The notes below the pieces were generated by a model. It had not been told where the DNA came from. It saw only the letters and a program-made list of their open reading frames with translations, and made no database searches. From Gigaspora margarita (Eukaryota; Glomeromycota; Glomeromycetes; Diversisporales; Gigasporaceae), in the NCBI GenBank assembly GCA_009809945.1, contig WTPW01001254.1:1-64000 (forward strand): a DNA stretch of 64,000 bases. Direction: 5' to 3'. Each line of letters begins with the position of its first letter. Positions within the stretch are counted from its first letter, which is position 1. This document shows positions 1 to 10,825 of this stretch, one piece after another. The position numbers were made by a program, and so were the translations under genes.

Positions 1-425
1 CCCAATTTTTACCATTTTGAAACCTGCGATAATTCTGTTCATTTTAAAGTTTGTGTTTCAAGAGTTATATTATTAACTTTAATGATTTATTATTCAATAA
101 ATTACCAGAATGAGTATGAAATTTAATCTGTTTCCTTTAACGATTATGTATCAAGAGAGAATATATGTATAATTAATCGTGATGACTAGAAAGGCAAGTA
201 AGTTCTGTTANGGAACTTCTTATAAAAAAAATTNATATACTAGACATTAGCAATTGTATATATATATTTAGTGCATAAGAATTCACTTCCACAATGTAAA
301 CAAACACCGAGTGCATAATATTAAAAATTTTCCACGTCCGAAGGCACGGATCAAATGCTAGCATATACAGTCCTAAATCCTAATAATTTGATACACAAAA
401 ATTATATAGTCCACTGCATTTGCTG

Positions 426-641
426 ATTCGTTTCTTGTTAAGATTTTCACCAATTTTGACTTTCTTATAATAAAGCAAATTAAAATTTTTTTAGCATAAG
501 AAAAATAAAACTGATTCAGAACTTTGCCCATAATTTCTTCAAACCATGTAAAATCTTAAAAGTGCTCGAATCATCTAATCGAGCTTACTCAAATTTACGT
601 TCCTGGTTTTGCGTGACAGCGTCGCGCAGCTACCTTATTTG
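426..641 (-). repeat. Dispersed repeat, copy 1
   Basis: On the minus strand this segment reads AAATAAGGTAGCTGCGCGA, then a GTGAC.GC..AACCAGGAACGTAAATTT core and a tail with GATTTGAGCAC-like and TATGG-AA-AAG-like blocks. The same order occurs at 20945-21160 on the opposite strand, and a short diverged piece lies at 46228-46275. No terminal repeats or coding capacity are visible. The repeat class is unknown. Confidence 0.75.
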
Positions 642-719
642 ATAATTATCGAAAGTTAATTCGCCAAAATTGCTAGCAGATTTGATAATTTCATCCGATG
701 ACTGTTTTTTAGTCGACAT
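630..719 (-). pseudogene. Truncated 29-residue reading frame next to a repeat
   Basis: On the minus strand an ATG at 719 opens MSTKKQSSDEIIKSASNFGE and ends at a TAG lying exactly where the dispersed repeat begins (GGTAGCTGCGCG). The composition looks protein-like. The simplest reading is the first residues of a gene whose remainder was displaced by the repeat. I do not recognise a family. It could equally be a chance open frame. Confidence 0.3.
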
Positions 720-904
720 TTTAGGTACAAAGCAGCAAAAAAAAGTAAATTTTATCTATTAATAAAAAAATTATTGTTATTTATATAAATACGTTACATT
801 AAATAAAATTAGTTAATAATAAAACCTAAATAGTCATATCTTAACGCTAAAAATTCTTTCTGCTTATCTGGTCACAAATAAGTATATATGGGGTTTGGGC
901 TTGC

Positions 905-1074
905 ATTTGCGTGCCTTCAAATGCTTTCTTTGTTTTCATCCTTTCAAATTTACTTCCATATTCGTAACAATAACTAACCCAATAAATTCAATCTGTATCG
1001 GGTAATTTTTGGCAATTAGTGAAAATTAGTTGATTGAAACCATTGATTATATTAATCAAGTCTTCGTTCGACAT
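905..1074 (-). pseudogene. Sel1-repeat gene relic
   Basis: On the minus strand an ATG at 1074 opens MSNEDLINIINGFNQL and continues to a TGA after about 28 residues. Directly after the stop, in the same frame, comes IYWVSYCYEYGSKFERMKTK and then KAFE, matching the Sel1-like pattern (YWIGYCYEYGIGVEKD..KAFEYY). Sel1 units are alpha-helical adaptor repeats, common behind kinase domains in Glomeromycotina. Only one unit remains and it is interrupted, so this is a relic. The MSNEDLI start may be the original N-terminus. Confidence 0.5.
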
Positions 1075-1644
1075 TTTTGATTTATAAAAAAAAGATAAGA
1101 CATATCGTATAGCTATGACTTCCTGCCTGCATATATTATATTATTACAATTATTTGTTAAAATAAGTAAGGTGTCCCTATTTTAAGTACTCAAATTTTTG
1201 TAGATTGTTACATAATTACGTATAAAATTTTAAACTTTTTTTAGACCCAAAGTAAAAAAAAAAAAAAATAATTTTAAAATAATAATTTAGAAAGTAAAGA
1301 TACGTACCGTGTATTTATTCACTTACAGTGTTATACAACATAACTAACCGGTCTACAATATAACTCAATTTACAGTACTAGTTATATTAGTGTAAAAACA
1401 GTACAGCATATATATAACATATAAACATAGCGATAGATACAGTATTATTGGAAACTAATTACACCTCCATACAAATTGATTATGTTTGGAAAAGTTATCG
1501 TAATAAATTGCGCCAATTACTTAAGTACGTACGTACGTACATGAAAGGTTACCTTGATAGAAATAGTAACTAACTAGTGCAACCTTTTGAATTCCCGAAT
1601 TATGTGGGCTAAATCAGTGGAGAATTGGTAATCTTCTGTAAATT

Positions 1645-1773
1645 ATAGTTATTGTATGGGTTGTAGTGAATAACCCAGTTACACACGGGTTCATATTCCG
1701 TGCCGAAGGCACGGGATTTAAATATGAACCCGTGTGTGTAACGGGTTATTCCACATACCCATATAATAACTAT
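1645..1773. mobile_element. Small foldback element
   Basis: The arms 1645-1704 and 1708-1773 are near-perfect inverted repeats closing on a GAA loop (CCGTGCC-GAA-GGCACGG). Both arms contain ACACGGGTTCATAT and ATAACCC blocks. No coding sequence and no clear target-site duplication are seen. It is compatible with a short MITE (miniature inverted-repeat element) or a strong hairpin. Confidence 0.75.
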
Positions 1774-1960
1774 CTTATTGCACGGTGTCTGACGTAACAA
1801 TCCCGTGCCAATAAGTAAATGAAAAAAGCACGGGTTGTCACATAAGACCCGTACAATAAATTTACTGATCGTGCAACGTTAAACCTGATCTTTAAAATCT
1901 GATTCGCAGAATATGCATAACCGGGCACAGATTCAAAAAACACCCCAGGATCTGCTGATG

Positions 1961-2000
1961 TACGTACGCATGTACGCACGTACGTACGTACAGTACGTAC
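1961..2000. repeat. TACG microsatellite
   Basis: Imperfect (TACG)n run of about 40 bases. A shorter run, ACGTACGTACGTAC, lies near 1526-1540. Confidence 0.85.
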
Positions 2001-2265
2001 TAACTCCCAACAAACTAAATCCGAAAAACAAATATAGTGTACTGGCGAATAAGTGGCGTGCATGCATTAATCATAGTAAGATGTGGTTTACCTATTCGCT
2101 GATCATGCATGTGCGTAATGCTTATCGATTGCGTTAAACAATAACATTCATGTCTGCCGAATTTTGATTTGAATACTTTATTTTTATTCTCCAATTTCAT
2201 ATTTGTAACAATATCCAAGTTAGTAATTGACAATTTGTTTATCGTAACTATCGATTAGTCAAATC

Positions 2266-5200
2266 ATGACAAAAACACAAGCAACAAAACAGCTTGAACA
2301 AGCCATTCTCAATGAAAAAAATATTAAGCTTTTTGATTATAATGAATTTACAAAGCCCAAATTGATTGGCAAAGGAGGTTTTGGAGACGTTTTTAAGTAC
2401 GAATCGAAAGACCTTAATGTAGCAGTCATTCTTAAACGTCCTAAATTCGATAACACTTTAAATGAAAAAAAAATTAAAAAACTTATTGACGATATTATTA
2501 TAGAGGTATTATTTGTAACATCGAACCTTAATTCATCTACTATAAACTAATAAATTGTGTATTAAATATAATTAGTGTAAATTACTAAGTGTTTGTGAAG
2601 ATCTAAACATTATTAAATTCTATGGAGTTACGAAAGGTGAAATTTGTATAATTTCTGAGTCCAAATAATAGTCATTTAAACGAAATTTATTTAATGAGAA
2701 TCTATAGATTGCAACGGACATTATAATATGGTTTTACAATACGCCAATGAAGGAGATTTACAGCAATACCTGAAAAAAAATTTTACTGTACTAAGCTGGG
2801 TAGATAAACTAGAGATTGCTAATGGAATAGCATGCGGACTTTCATTCATACATAATGAAAAAATTATTCATAGAGACCTTGTAAGTACTATATATTTACT
2901 GAATTTTATATTTATGAATTCATCAGCACTCTAATAATTTAGCATTCGGGGAATATCATAATTCATAATGGAAACCCAAAAATTGCCGATTTTGGAGCAT
3001 CAAAACAGATAAATATTGAATCTACACTTCAGATTCAGATTTTATTGGAGTACTAGAATACACTGATCCTCTATATATTCTTCATGCCGAAGATGGCAAA
3101 TATAAACATAATAAGAAATCTGACATCTTTAGCTTTGGTGTAATCCTTTGGGAGGTTTCAAGCGGAACCCCACCATACCAAAGTATTAAGTCAACTAAAA
3201 AAGAAATACAACTCAGTATGCATATATGTTGCAGGAAAAAAAGAGAAGATCCAATTGAAAGTACACCATCACAATATCTTGAACTTTACAAAAAATGCTG
3301 GGATCACGATCCTGATAATCGTCCAGAAACAAATTTAATTCCCAACTCTTTAGAAAATATTATTCGTGATGAAACACAGATTGGGAAGGGTATGAAAAAT
3401 TTAGAGGGGGCGCAATTGTCTGACTTGGAAAGCAATCGAGGAGGAGAAATTTTAGCCCAAATAGGTGAACTAGAAAACCAGAATGAAACTCATGAATTTA
3501 AAGAAGCTTTAGAACTATATGTCAAGCCGCGCGGGACATGGAATGTACCAATTATCAAGACATTGGATGGTAAAGAAGAAATGGATAACGAAAATAAGGA
3601 AGGTGATGTAGAAGAAGTAGTTGATCGTTTTTTAACCTCAAAAGATAAACTTAATTCACATGATAAGGAAATTTTGGAGGATGTAGCCAATGAATTTTTG
3701 ATTAAACAAGACAACGCATTGTTAATTAAAACGGTTAATAATTTTTTTGAGGCAGAGAATAAATTAACCTTGGAGGATTTAAGTTTCTTGAATATAGCAG
3801 CTGATCAATTTTTAGCTTTAAAGAACAAGAAAGCTCTGAAGCTTCTGGAAGTGGCGGTAAACGAATTCTTTGAGTCACCAAAAGAAAGAGCATTAAAAGA
3901 TGTAATCTACAATTTACTGGAAAGCACATTTGAAAAAAAACTATCCTTAGGAAATGTTCAATCCTTAAAGAATAAACGAGCTTTGGTATATCAAATGACT
4001 ACTGAGGACGTGAAAACTTTAGAAAAAGCTTCAAAAAAAGACATTTTCATAAAAATTACTAATGAACTTCTGGATTTAAAAGCTAAAGAAGTTTTGGAAA
4101 CAGCAATAAATAACCTCCTAACCTCGAAACGTAAAAAAGTACTGTTGATATTAGGTAGCGGAGGCACAGGCAAATCGACATTTAATCGCTATCTTGCTCG
4201 TCGTTTAAGGGAATGTGCCAAAAACGACATGACGCAATCCATTCCTTTATTTATCGCATTAGCCCCATTAGAAGGGCTTATAAATAAAAATCGGGATTTG
4301 ATTGAAGCCTATTTACAGGAAAGGGGCAACTTATCCTCAGTCCAAGTTAAAGAATTACGGAATAGGAACTTCGTATTTATTTTAGATGGTTATGATGAGA
4401 TTGCTGAATGTGAACGTAATTGTTATGATAGCAATATGTTCACTGAATGGAAAAATGCAAAGATTATCATTAGTTGTCGGCCAGAATATTTAGATGAAGC
4501 CTCTAGAAAAAAGTTCTGGCCTAAAGAAAATGGAAGAAAAGGGTTCCAGGAACTGACACTTACTCCATTTTCGTGGGATGAAATAGAACAATATATCATA
4601 AAATATGCAGATTATTATTCCAAGAAGAATGATAGCCGGTTATCATGGAATGCAGACAAATATATACAAGAAATAAAAACTATATCACAAATAGAACAAC
4701 TTGTGTGTAATCCCGTTTTATTAAAAATAACTTTAACTATTTTACCAGATCTCAGAAAAAGAGGAACATCTCAGATAAATCGTATAGTTTTGTATGATGA
4801 ATTTATTAAGAAATGGTTTGAGCGCGCTCAAGAGCGCTTGCAAAAAATTCAATTAAAACCTAAAGAACGAGAGGAGTTTAATCGTTTAAATGAAGAAGGT
4901 TTTACTAATCATTGTCTACAATTTGGTAAAGAGTTTGCTTTCGAGATGTTTGTAAACAATAACAAAGTAGTTGTAGACTATGATCCAATAAATGAGAAGT
5001 ACACATCTGATTGGGAGAGATTTTTAGGAAATACAAATTTAAAACTTCTCTTGATACGTTTTAGCATGCCATTATTTCAACGCGGAAATCAATATTGGTT
5101 TTTCCATAAATCATTACGAGATTACTTAATCTCTTGTGCATTGTTAGATTCATTGAAAGATACGTCACAGGCAACTCGCTTCAATATGCAGTCGATTACA

Positions 5201-5731
5201 CCAGAACCTGCAATTCAACAATTTTTGGCTGAACAAGTCCAACAAATGCCAGAATACGAACAAAAACCGCTGTTTAATTTTATTGAGTATTCTAAAAGTA
5301 ATTCAAACTTTCAAATTGCTTCCGCTAATGCCATTACAGTTTTGTCACGTGCTAGCATACAACTTCCGGCAAATTTAAACAATATTCGTGTCCCAGGGGC
5401 GGATTTGAGCAATGGAGATTTTAACAAATTACAATTTGTAAGGGCTGATTTAAATAATGTGAATTTTAATAATGCAAAACTTCAAAGTACAAACTTCGAA
5501 GGCGCATTCCTTCAAGCTGCAAATCTTCAAAATTCAGAACTTCAAGTTTCGAATTTCACGGATGCAAATCTTAGCGGCGCAAATCTTCAAAATGCAAAAC
5601 TTCAAGATGCGAACCTCACGGGCGCAAATTTCAGCGGCGCAGATCTTCGGCGTTCAAACCTTCAAGGTGCAAAATTCCATGATACTAATCTTAAAAACGT
5701 CAAATTTGAAGGAGCAAGACTCCGTAATTAG
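2266..5731 (+). CDS. Kinase-NACHT-pentapeptide repeat protein (NLR-like), one frameshift
   Basis: Proposed exons are 2266-2505, 2576-2636, 2708-2880 and 2943-5731, with GT..AG introns in consistent phase. The order is: kinase N-lobe with IGKGGFGDVF; catalytic HRDLHSGN across the third intron; IADFG; SDIFSFGVILWE; and the ELYKKCW..DP..RP end of this fungal kinase family. A helical spacer follows (about 3590-4130), then a NACHT NTPase with Walker A GSGGTGKST (4154-4180), Walker B FVFILDGYDE (near 4370), ISCRPEY, NPVLLK and a winged-helix-like WFFHKSLRDYL. The tail (5390-5731) is about 20 pentapeptide repeats of the A(D/N)LQ type, expected to form a right-handed beta-helix. NACHT proteins are usually oligomerising sensors, so kinase output coupled to a beta-helix sensor is inference. 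Near 3030 the frame changes by one base (TAG at 3054), meaning an assembly error or a recent pseudogene. Confidence 0.82.
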
Positions 5732-5796
5732 GATCTCCGAAAGTTTGTCCCGTACAAATTTTGGAGCCATTTAATTCTAAGGCATCAATAATTAAT

Positions 5797-5799
<3 letters not shown>

Positions 5800-5838
<39 letters not shown>
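5800..5838. repeat. Poly(A) run
   Basis: 39 consecutive A residues about 70 bp after the stop of the kinase-NACHT gene. It could be a retroposition scar or simple slippage. Confidence 0.9.
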
Positions 5839-5839
<1 letters not shown>

Positions 5840-7122
5840 GGTTTAAACAGTTTTTTAAATATTTTTTAAACCTTTTTCGAAACCAAAAATATAGCATCTG
5901 ATTGGTTATTATTTAATTGTCAGCAGAGTAAAAAAGACGGTGATTTGTAATTACGAATTTATTAGATTTTACATAAGAAGAATATTAAATTGCTTTAATT
6001 TTTTATCGACACCATTGCATTTTTAAGTACATAATGTGCTTATAGGTAAATATAACATTTGGTTTTTACGTTTGTAGGTATTGAAAGTCCAGGAATTACC
6101 ACTATGTAAACCTTATTAACTAAGTTTTTGCAATTAATTAAAGGAATACTATGCATCAATAACTTATCTAATTATAATTACCTCATAATCGAACCAACCA
6201 TCGTCTTTAATTTCTTCGCAATAATTGCATTTGTGATCAGGTGTTTTACAATCATGTTATCAGATTCAGCAACATTCGTAAAGTTTAAGCAGATTTTTTT
6301 TATAAAATAAGTGATTTAATTAATTTTAAAAAAGTACATATCACCGATAGATATTTATCAGAAAAAGCAGAACTTATTCCGATTTAATTTTCTGATTTAA
6401 AATTTTAAAAAGAAATAGGATCTTTACTCCTACCTATTTTCGATATAAGTTAATTCTGAAAATTCCCATTAGGGGTTTCTGACCTATGATTCAGGTTTTT
6501 GATTTCGAATAAATTAATAACTTATTTGTTTTGAATCAGTGACCTATAAATTTTATTTCTTTTTATTTGTAAACTTATTATTTAATTAAAAAAAAATTTA
6601 AGTGATGTAAAGCATTTTTGAAAAAAATGTAAGCATTGTTCTATGAAAATTTATGCAATGTTTTATTATTAAGCGACGATATATCAAAAAAATTTTAAGT
6701 GATGATCTATTAAACAATGATGATAATTCTTTATTACGATAACATTATATGACATACATCGTCAAAAAAAGTTCGGCTACTTTATCTCCGGATAAATACT
6801 ATTTCATTTCCTGATTTCGAAATTTCAAACCACATTTTGAACTTCCACCTATTTAACTCTGAAATACCCTAATAATTCAACGTTCTGATTTCAGATAAAA
6901 TATGTGATTTATTTCAAGCACTTCTGAAATCTATGATAGGTTAATCCACAGATGTCAATTACTTGACCGACTATATACGTATCCGGCGTCATGTATAAAT
7001 TTAATACATTTAATTAAATAACTTAGATTTGCACTAAAGTAGCTTTTAACAATTTTTATCTCATTATCGCTATATATATATTTCATTAAAATTTAAATAT
7101 TTACAACGCTTGATGTTTAACT
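5839..7122. other. Intergenic, nothing recognised
   Basis: A+T-rich sequence with short open frames only. I see no domain, RNA gene or clear terminal repeat. A loosely repeated block (CTGATTTcgAA / TTCTGA) recurs between 6370 and 6940, suggesting an old, diverged element. Confidence 0.5.
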
Positions 7123-7344
7123 CATTACGGCGGATTTGTAAATACCCCAAAATTTGAAAATTTTGACTACTGATTGTGAGTCATCTCATTGACGCACAAA
7201 TATGTAATTAATACGTAGACTATTTTGACAATATATACATAATTATTCTGATCTAAACTATGATGTACTATACATATAATATTAATAATATAAAAATAAA
7301 ACATACGTACAAATATTTTTAGCCAAAATTATTTTTAATTTAAA

Positions 7345-9690
7345 ATGAAAGAAATTGGCGAGGAAAATTCAAATTATCCCATAGATCGTACAATTAAATG
7401 GAAGTCACCACGGAGAAGTTTTCGATATTATATTGTAAAAGAGGGTGTTTATCCACCCTAGTCTTACCTCACTTATACCAGAATGCCAGGTCACTATCCA
7501 ATTCCCGATAATTATGTTGTAGAAACAACTTATGGAAAGAATGAAAAAACCGTTACCTGTTTTATTAATTACCATAACAAAAACCTCAATACAAAATAAA
7601 ATATGGTTTACATGAATATGAATATATATGTTCAAGTCTTTCACCAACGGCTGCAGCAAATGCCTATTTAAAGGCATATTATGAGAAAATTGGGTTAGAG
7701 GAAAAAGCTAAGAATCCAAATGTATATATTTATATTGATATATAATTGTAAACTTTATTTTTTTTAATATGTAATTTATATTTATTAACTAGATACAGCA
7801 ACGATTACCGGATAGCGAGATGAATGGTGTTTACTTATTTGGATTACAATTAATTCAAATAAAATTAGTACGGGAAAATAAAAAGAAACAAAAAAATGTT
7901 ATCAAACCGTTTGCTGATATAACAAGACAAATGCAATTTACACGAAATAAAAACTTTAGTATAAATATCTTGCCTGGTATTGAGAGTCAGATAAGACAAC
8001 ATTTTGCTGCAGAGGATAAGGTTACAATTAATGAACTACCTTTTACAGTAAATGAATCAAAGTTTCGAATAATGTATCAATCTAAAAAAGATAAAGTTGA
8101 TCAGCAAATGGCTATAGCACAAGTTATGGATTATAATCGAATTTCAAGATCATCTTATAGAGCTTTAGNAGCTGTATGTCAAGATTTACCACNTGAATGG
8201 ATTATTTCTNAAAGAATAAACCAAATCAACCAAATTATGAANGTAAATATTCCAATTTATTCAGTTGAATTACAATTTAAAGAAAAATTAAATACAAGTC
8301 TTGAAGTGCATATCCCAGATCCTGAAATTGTCAATGAAGTTGAAAGTGTAGTAGGAAAAGGAGCAGGACGTTCAATTAAAGATATCTTAAGATTTCTTAT
8401 ACCATCTATGATTAATAAGGGTATACTTAATTATTCAGAACCAACATTGCATATTCGTATTTCTGGAGACGGTAGAAATGTTGGACAGAAAGTCAAACAT
8501 GTAATGGTGACATTTACAATTTTAAATAAAATGAATGCTTTTAGTTCTAGTTCACATTTTGCACTACTTATTTATCCTGGAATAGAAAATTATAATACAT
8601 TACAAGTTGCATTAGCTCCATTGATAGAGAATTACATGATATTAAAACCGGATTTATTGATAAAGATGAATTTAAGTGGAAAATCGAATTATATATTTCT
8701 GCTGACTGGAATTTTCTTGACATTTGTTTGGGACACAAATCTGCAAATGGTGCAAATTATTGTCTTTGGTGTTCGATTGATAAATCCCAAAATGGCATTT
8801 TAGAAATAAATAATAATTGACAAGACAATTGGGTAATTAGCAAAAATATAGAAGAAACTAAACAGCACTATCAATCAATGCCTGGGCACAAGTATCCTCC
8901 ATTATTTCCAATGATTCCTATTTATAACTGAGTTGTAGATGAGCTTCATTTAATGCTACGAATCTTTGACTGATTATGGACACTTATTTTAAGTGAATTA
9001 CGTAGTACACATCAATTTTATGATCAAATACGCCAAGCAATTATTTCTGAAATGCGTCGCATTCAAGTTCATTTCCATTTCTGGGAAGATCAAGATACCA
9101 AAACTTGGTTATTTACAACGTTATCAGGAGATGACAGGCTTAAAATTTTAAAAAATTTTAATTTAAACATTATATTTGCTTCTCAAAGAGCTACTATAAT
9201 TAGAGAATTATGGGACAGTTTTATTGATTTATATAATAATATACATAATAAATCAAATATAACTGGCAACCAATTTCATCATAAAGCATGTCAATGGTTA
9301 AAATTGTTTTTAACCAAGTCTCAAGGCAATATAAACTCACCAGGATTTGTTTGAGGACTTTATCGACCAATGGATATAACCCCATACATTCATGTACTTG
9401 TATACCATGTACCTGAATTCATAGATATACATCAGAATATTGGACTTTCAGTATTTTCTTGTTGTGGTGTAGAAAAAAAAAATCATGATCATATTTCACA
9501 TTTTTTTCAACGATCCATGAAAGATGGTGGTACATATGAAAATCACAAATTAGCAATCTTTGAAATTATGGAGTATGAAAACCGATTTAATTTTTTTTAT
9601 ACTCATAATATACCAACTCACTTTGAAAAAGATGAACTTTATATAATAATAGGCTTTATAATAATTATATATATTTGTATTTGTACTTAA
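7345..9690 (+). pseudogene. Broken long ORF of the TIR element (transposase-like, unassigned)
   Basis: Coding sense runs from MKEIGEENSNYPIDRTIKW at 7345 to about 9690, with interruptions. Stops follow GVYPP and LNTK, and a likely intron ends with AG just before 7792. A continuous stretch 7820-8803 contains FRIMYQSKKDK, a DGRNVGQKVKHVMV motif and LLIYPGIENY. A frameshift near 8650 is followed by CPWC-like CLWCSIDK, then VVDELHLML, HFHFWEDQDTKTW, SGDDRLKILKNFNLN, WLKLFLTKSQG and HVPEFIDIHQNIGLS with EKKNHDHISHFF at the end. From memory, not a search, this is a multicopy family in AM fungi. Several in-frame TGA codons sit where Trp or Arg would be expected. Position between TIRs suggests a transposase, but catalytic residues are not identified. 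Confidence 0.65.
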
Positions 9691-9776
9691 AAAAAACTTT
9701 TATTATATTAATTGCACATGTCTTTGTTATTATAAGCATTAAATGTTATTAATTATTTAATATACAATATCTCGNA

Positions 9777-10480
9777 TTAATAAAATTGTCCCACAAGAAA
9801 TTTTAAANTAACCCAACCAGCCTCGGATTTATTTCCATCCTCATCATTAATTACACGCTTTTTCCAAATTATAATCATTTCTGGATTTTTACAATTTAAT
9901 TGACTATTATTATTTAATAATAAAGTATTTGATTCAGATACTAAGACAACTTCAGATCTTTGTCCATGTTCATAAATTCGCCTTCCCCAATTTTTTTGAT
10001 TAAAAATATTCGCAAGAGTATCATATGCAGTATAACCATTGAATATGCATGTATATTTTTGCTGACAGATCGAATATCGTTTAATATGATTTTGAAAAAT
10101 AGAGACAAATTCAGATTCAGTAAGTGGTGCTGAAATTGTTTGTTGCCCAGTATGTTTTGTGTGAAATTTAAGACATGATTGAATAAGACAGACTAGTGTA
10201 TTTTTAATTTCACCAATATGAATATCTGAGAGAACCAGAAGGTTGGTAGGAGGTATATTATAATTATAGTGCTTAAATGTCACTTGATGACACTTCCACT
10301 TTTTTTCTTGAATATCATATTTGGGCAAAGTGGGCACAAATAAGATTCACTTGAAGAAATAGTCACATTCTTGCTGCAATGCACTCTTTTGTGGTGTATC
10401 TTGAGGCCACGATGACTTTTAAATTTCTTATTATCACAAAGCGAACACAAGATACTGTCAGGGTTACTATTGGTCATCAA
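9777..10480 (-). pseudogene. C2H2 zinc-finger ORF of the TIR element, frameshifted
   Basis: On the minus strand the frame opens at 10480 and encodes a classic C2H2 finger, LCSLCDNKKFKSHRGLKIHH then KRVH. A second finger starts YLCPLC, and its second half (KWKCHQVTFKH) lies in another frame that opens at 10337, so there is a shift near 10310-10330. The downstream part has FVSIFQNHIKRYSICQQKY, NWGRRIYEHGQRSEVVLV and MIIIWKKR, and ends near 9777. It faces the long ORF tail to tail inside the same TIRs. The likely role is DNA binding, perhaps TIR recognition, which is inference. Single Ns near 9774-9807 reflect poor consensus. Confidence 0.65.
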
Positions 10481-10825
10481 AATTTTTATATTGTATGTTC
10501 ATACAGTGCATATCAAATATGTAACGAAATTTTAAAATGGATTATCTGAATTGTACAGAAACGTAAAATGGGTTCTCTGAATTGTGCAGAAATTTAAAAT
10601 GGGCTATCTGAATTGTACAGAGATTTAAAATGGGTTTACTCAATTGTACAGAAATTTAAAATGGGTTACGATGGTGGGAAAATGGGTTAGACGCATTGTC
10701 ATTATAGACCGGAGTGTCAATAATTTTTTTGAGGGTTCAATCTTAGAAAATTAATAATAATTTTGGTCCCCAAAACTTAAAATTGGGGTCCAAAAATTAG
10801 TTAAATTGACAAATCCGCCGTAATG

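Larger units (their letters stand above)
1..2265. other. Left-flank non-coding region with relics
   Basis: This A+T-rich stretch has no intact gene. It holds a copy of a dispersed repeat (426-641), a tiny truncated reading frame (630-719, minus), a Sel1-like relic (about 905-1074, minus), a foldback element (1645-1773) and a TACG microsatellite. The remaining open frames are short and lack family features, so I do not call them. Confidence 0.6.
7123..10825. mobile_element. 3.7 kb two-ORF element with 17-bp TIRs
   Basis: CATTACGGCGGATTTGT at 7123-7139 is perfectly inverted at 10809-10825. Between them lie a long broken reading frame on plus (7345-9690) and a C2H2-finger reading frame on minus (9777-10480), convergent with less than 100 bp between them. 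No convincing target-site duplication flanks the repeats, and the superfamily is not assigned. Before the right end (10540-10690) a block with AAATGGG and TGAATTGTacAGA recurs about five times as subterminal repeats, as in many DNA transposons. All genes carry stops, so the copy is dead. Confidence 0.7.
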
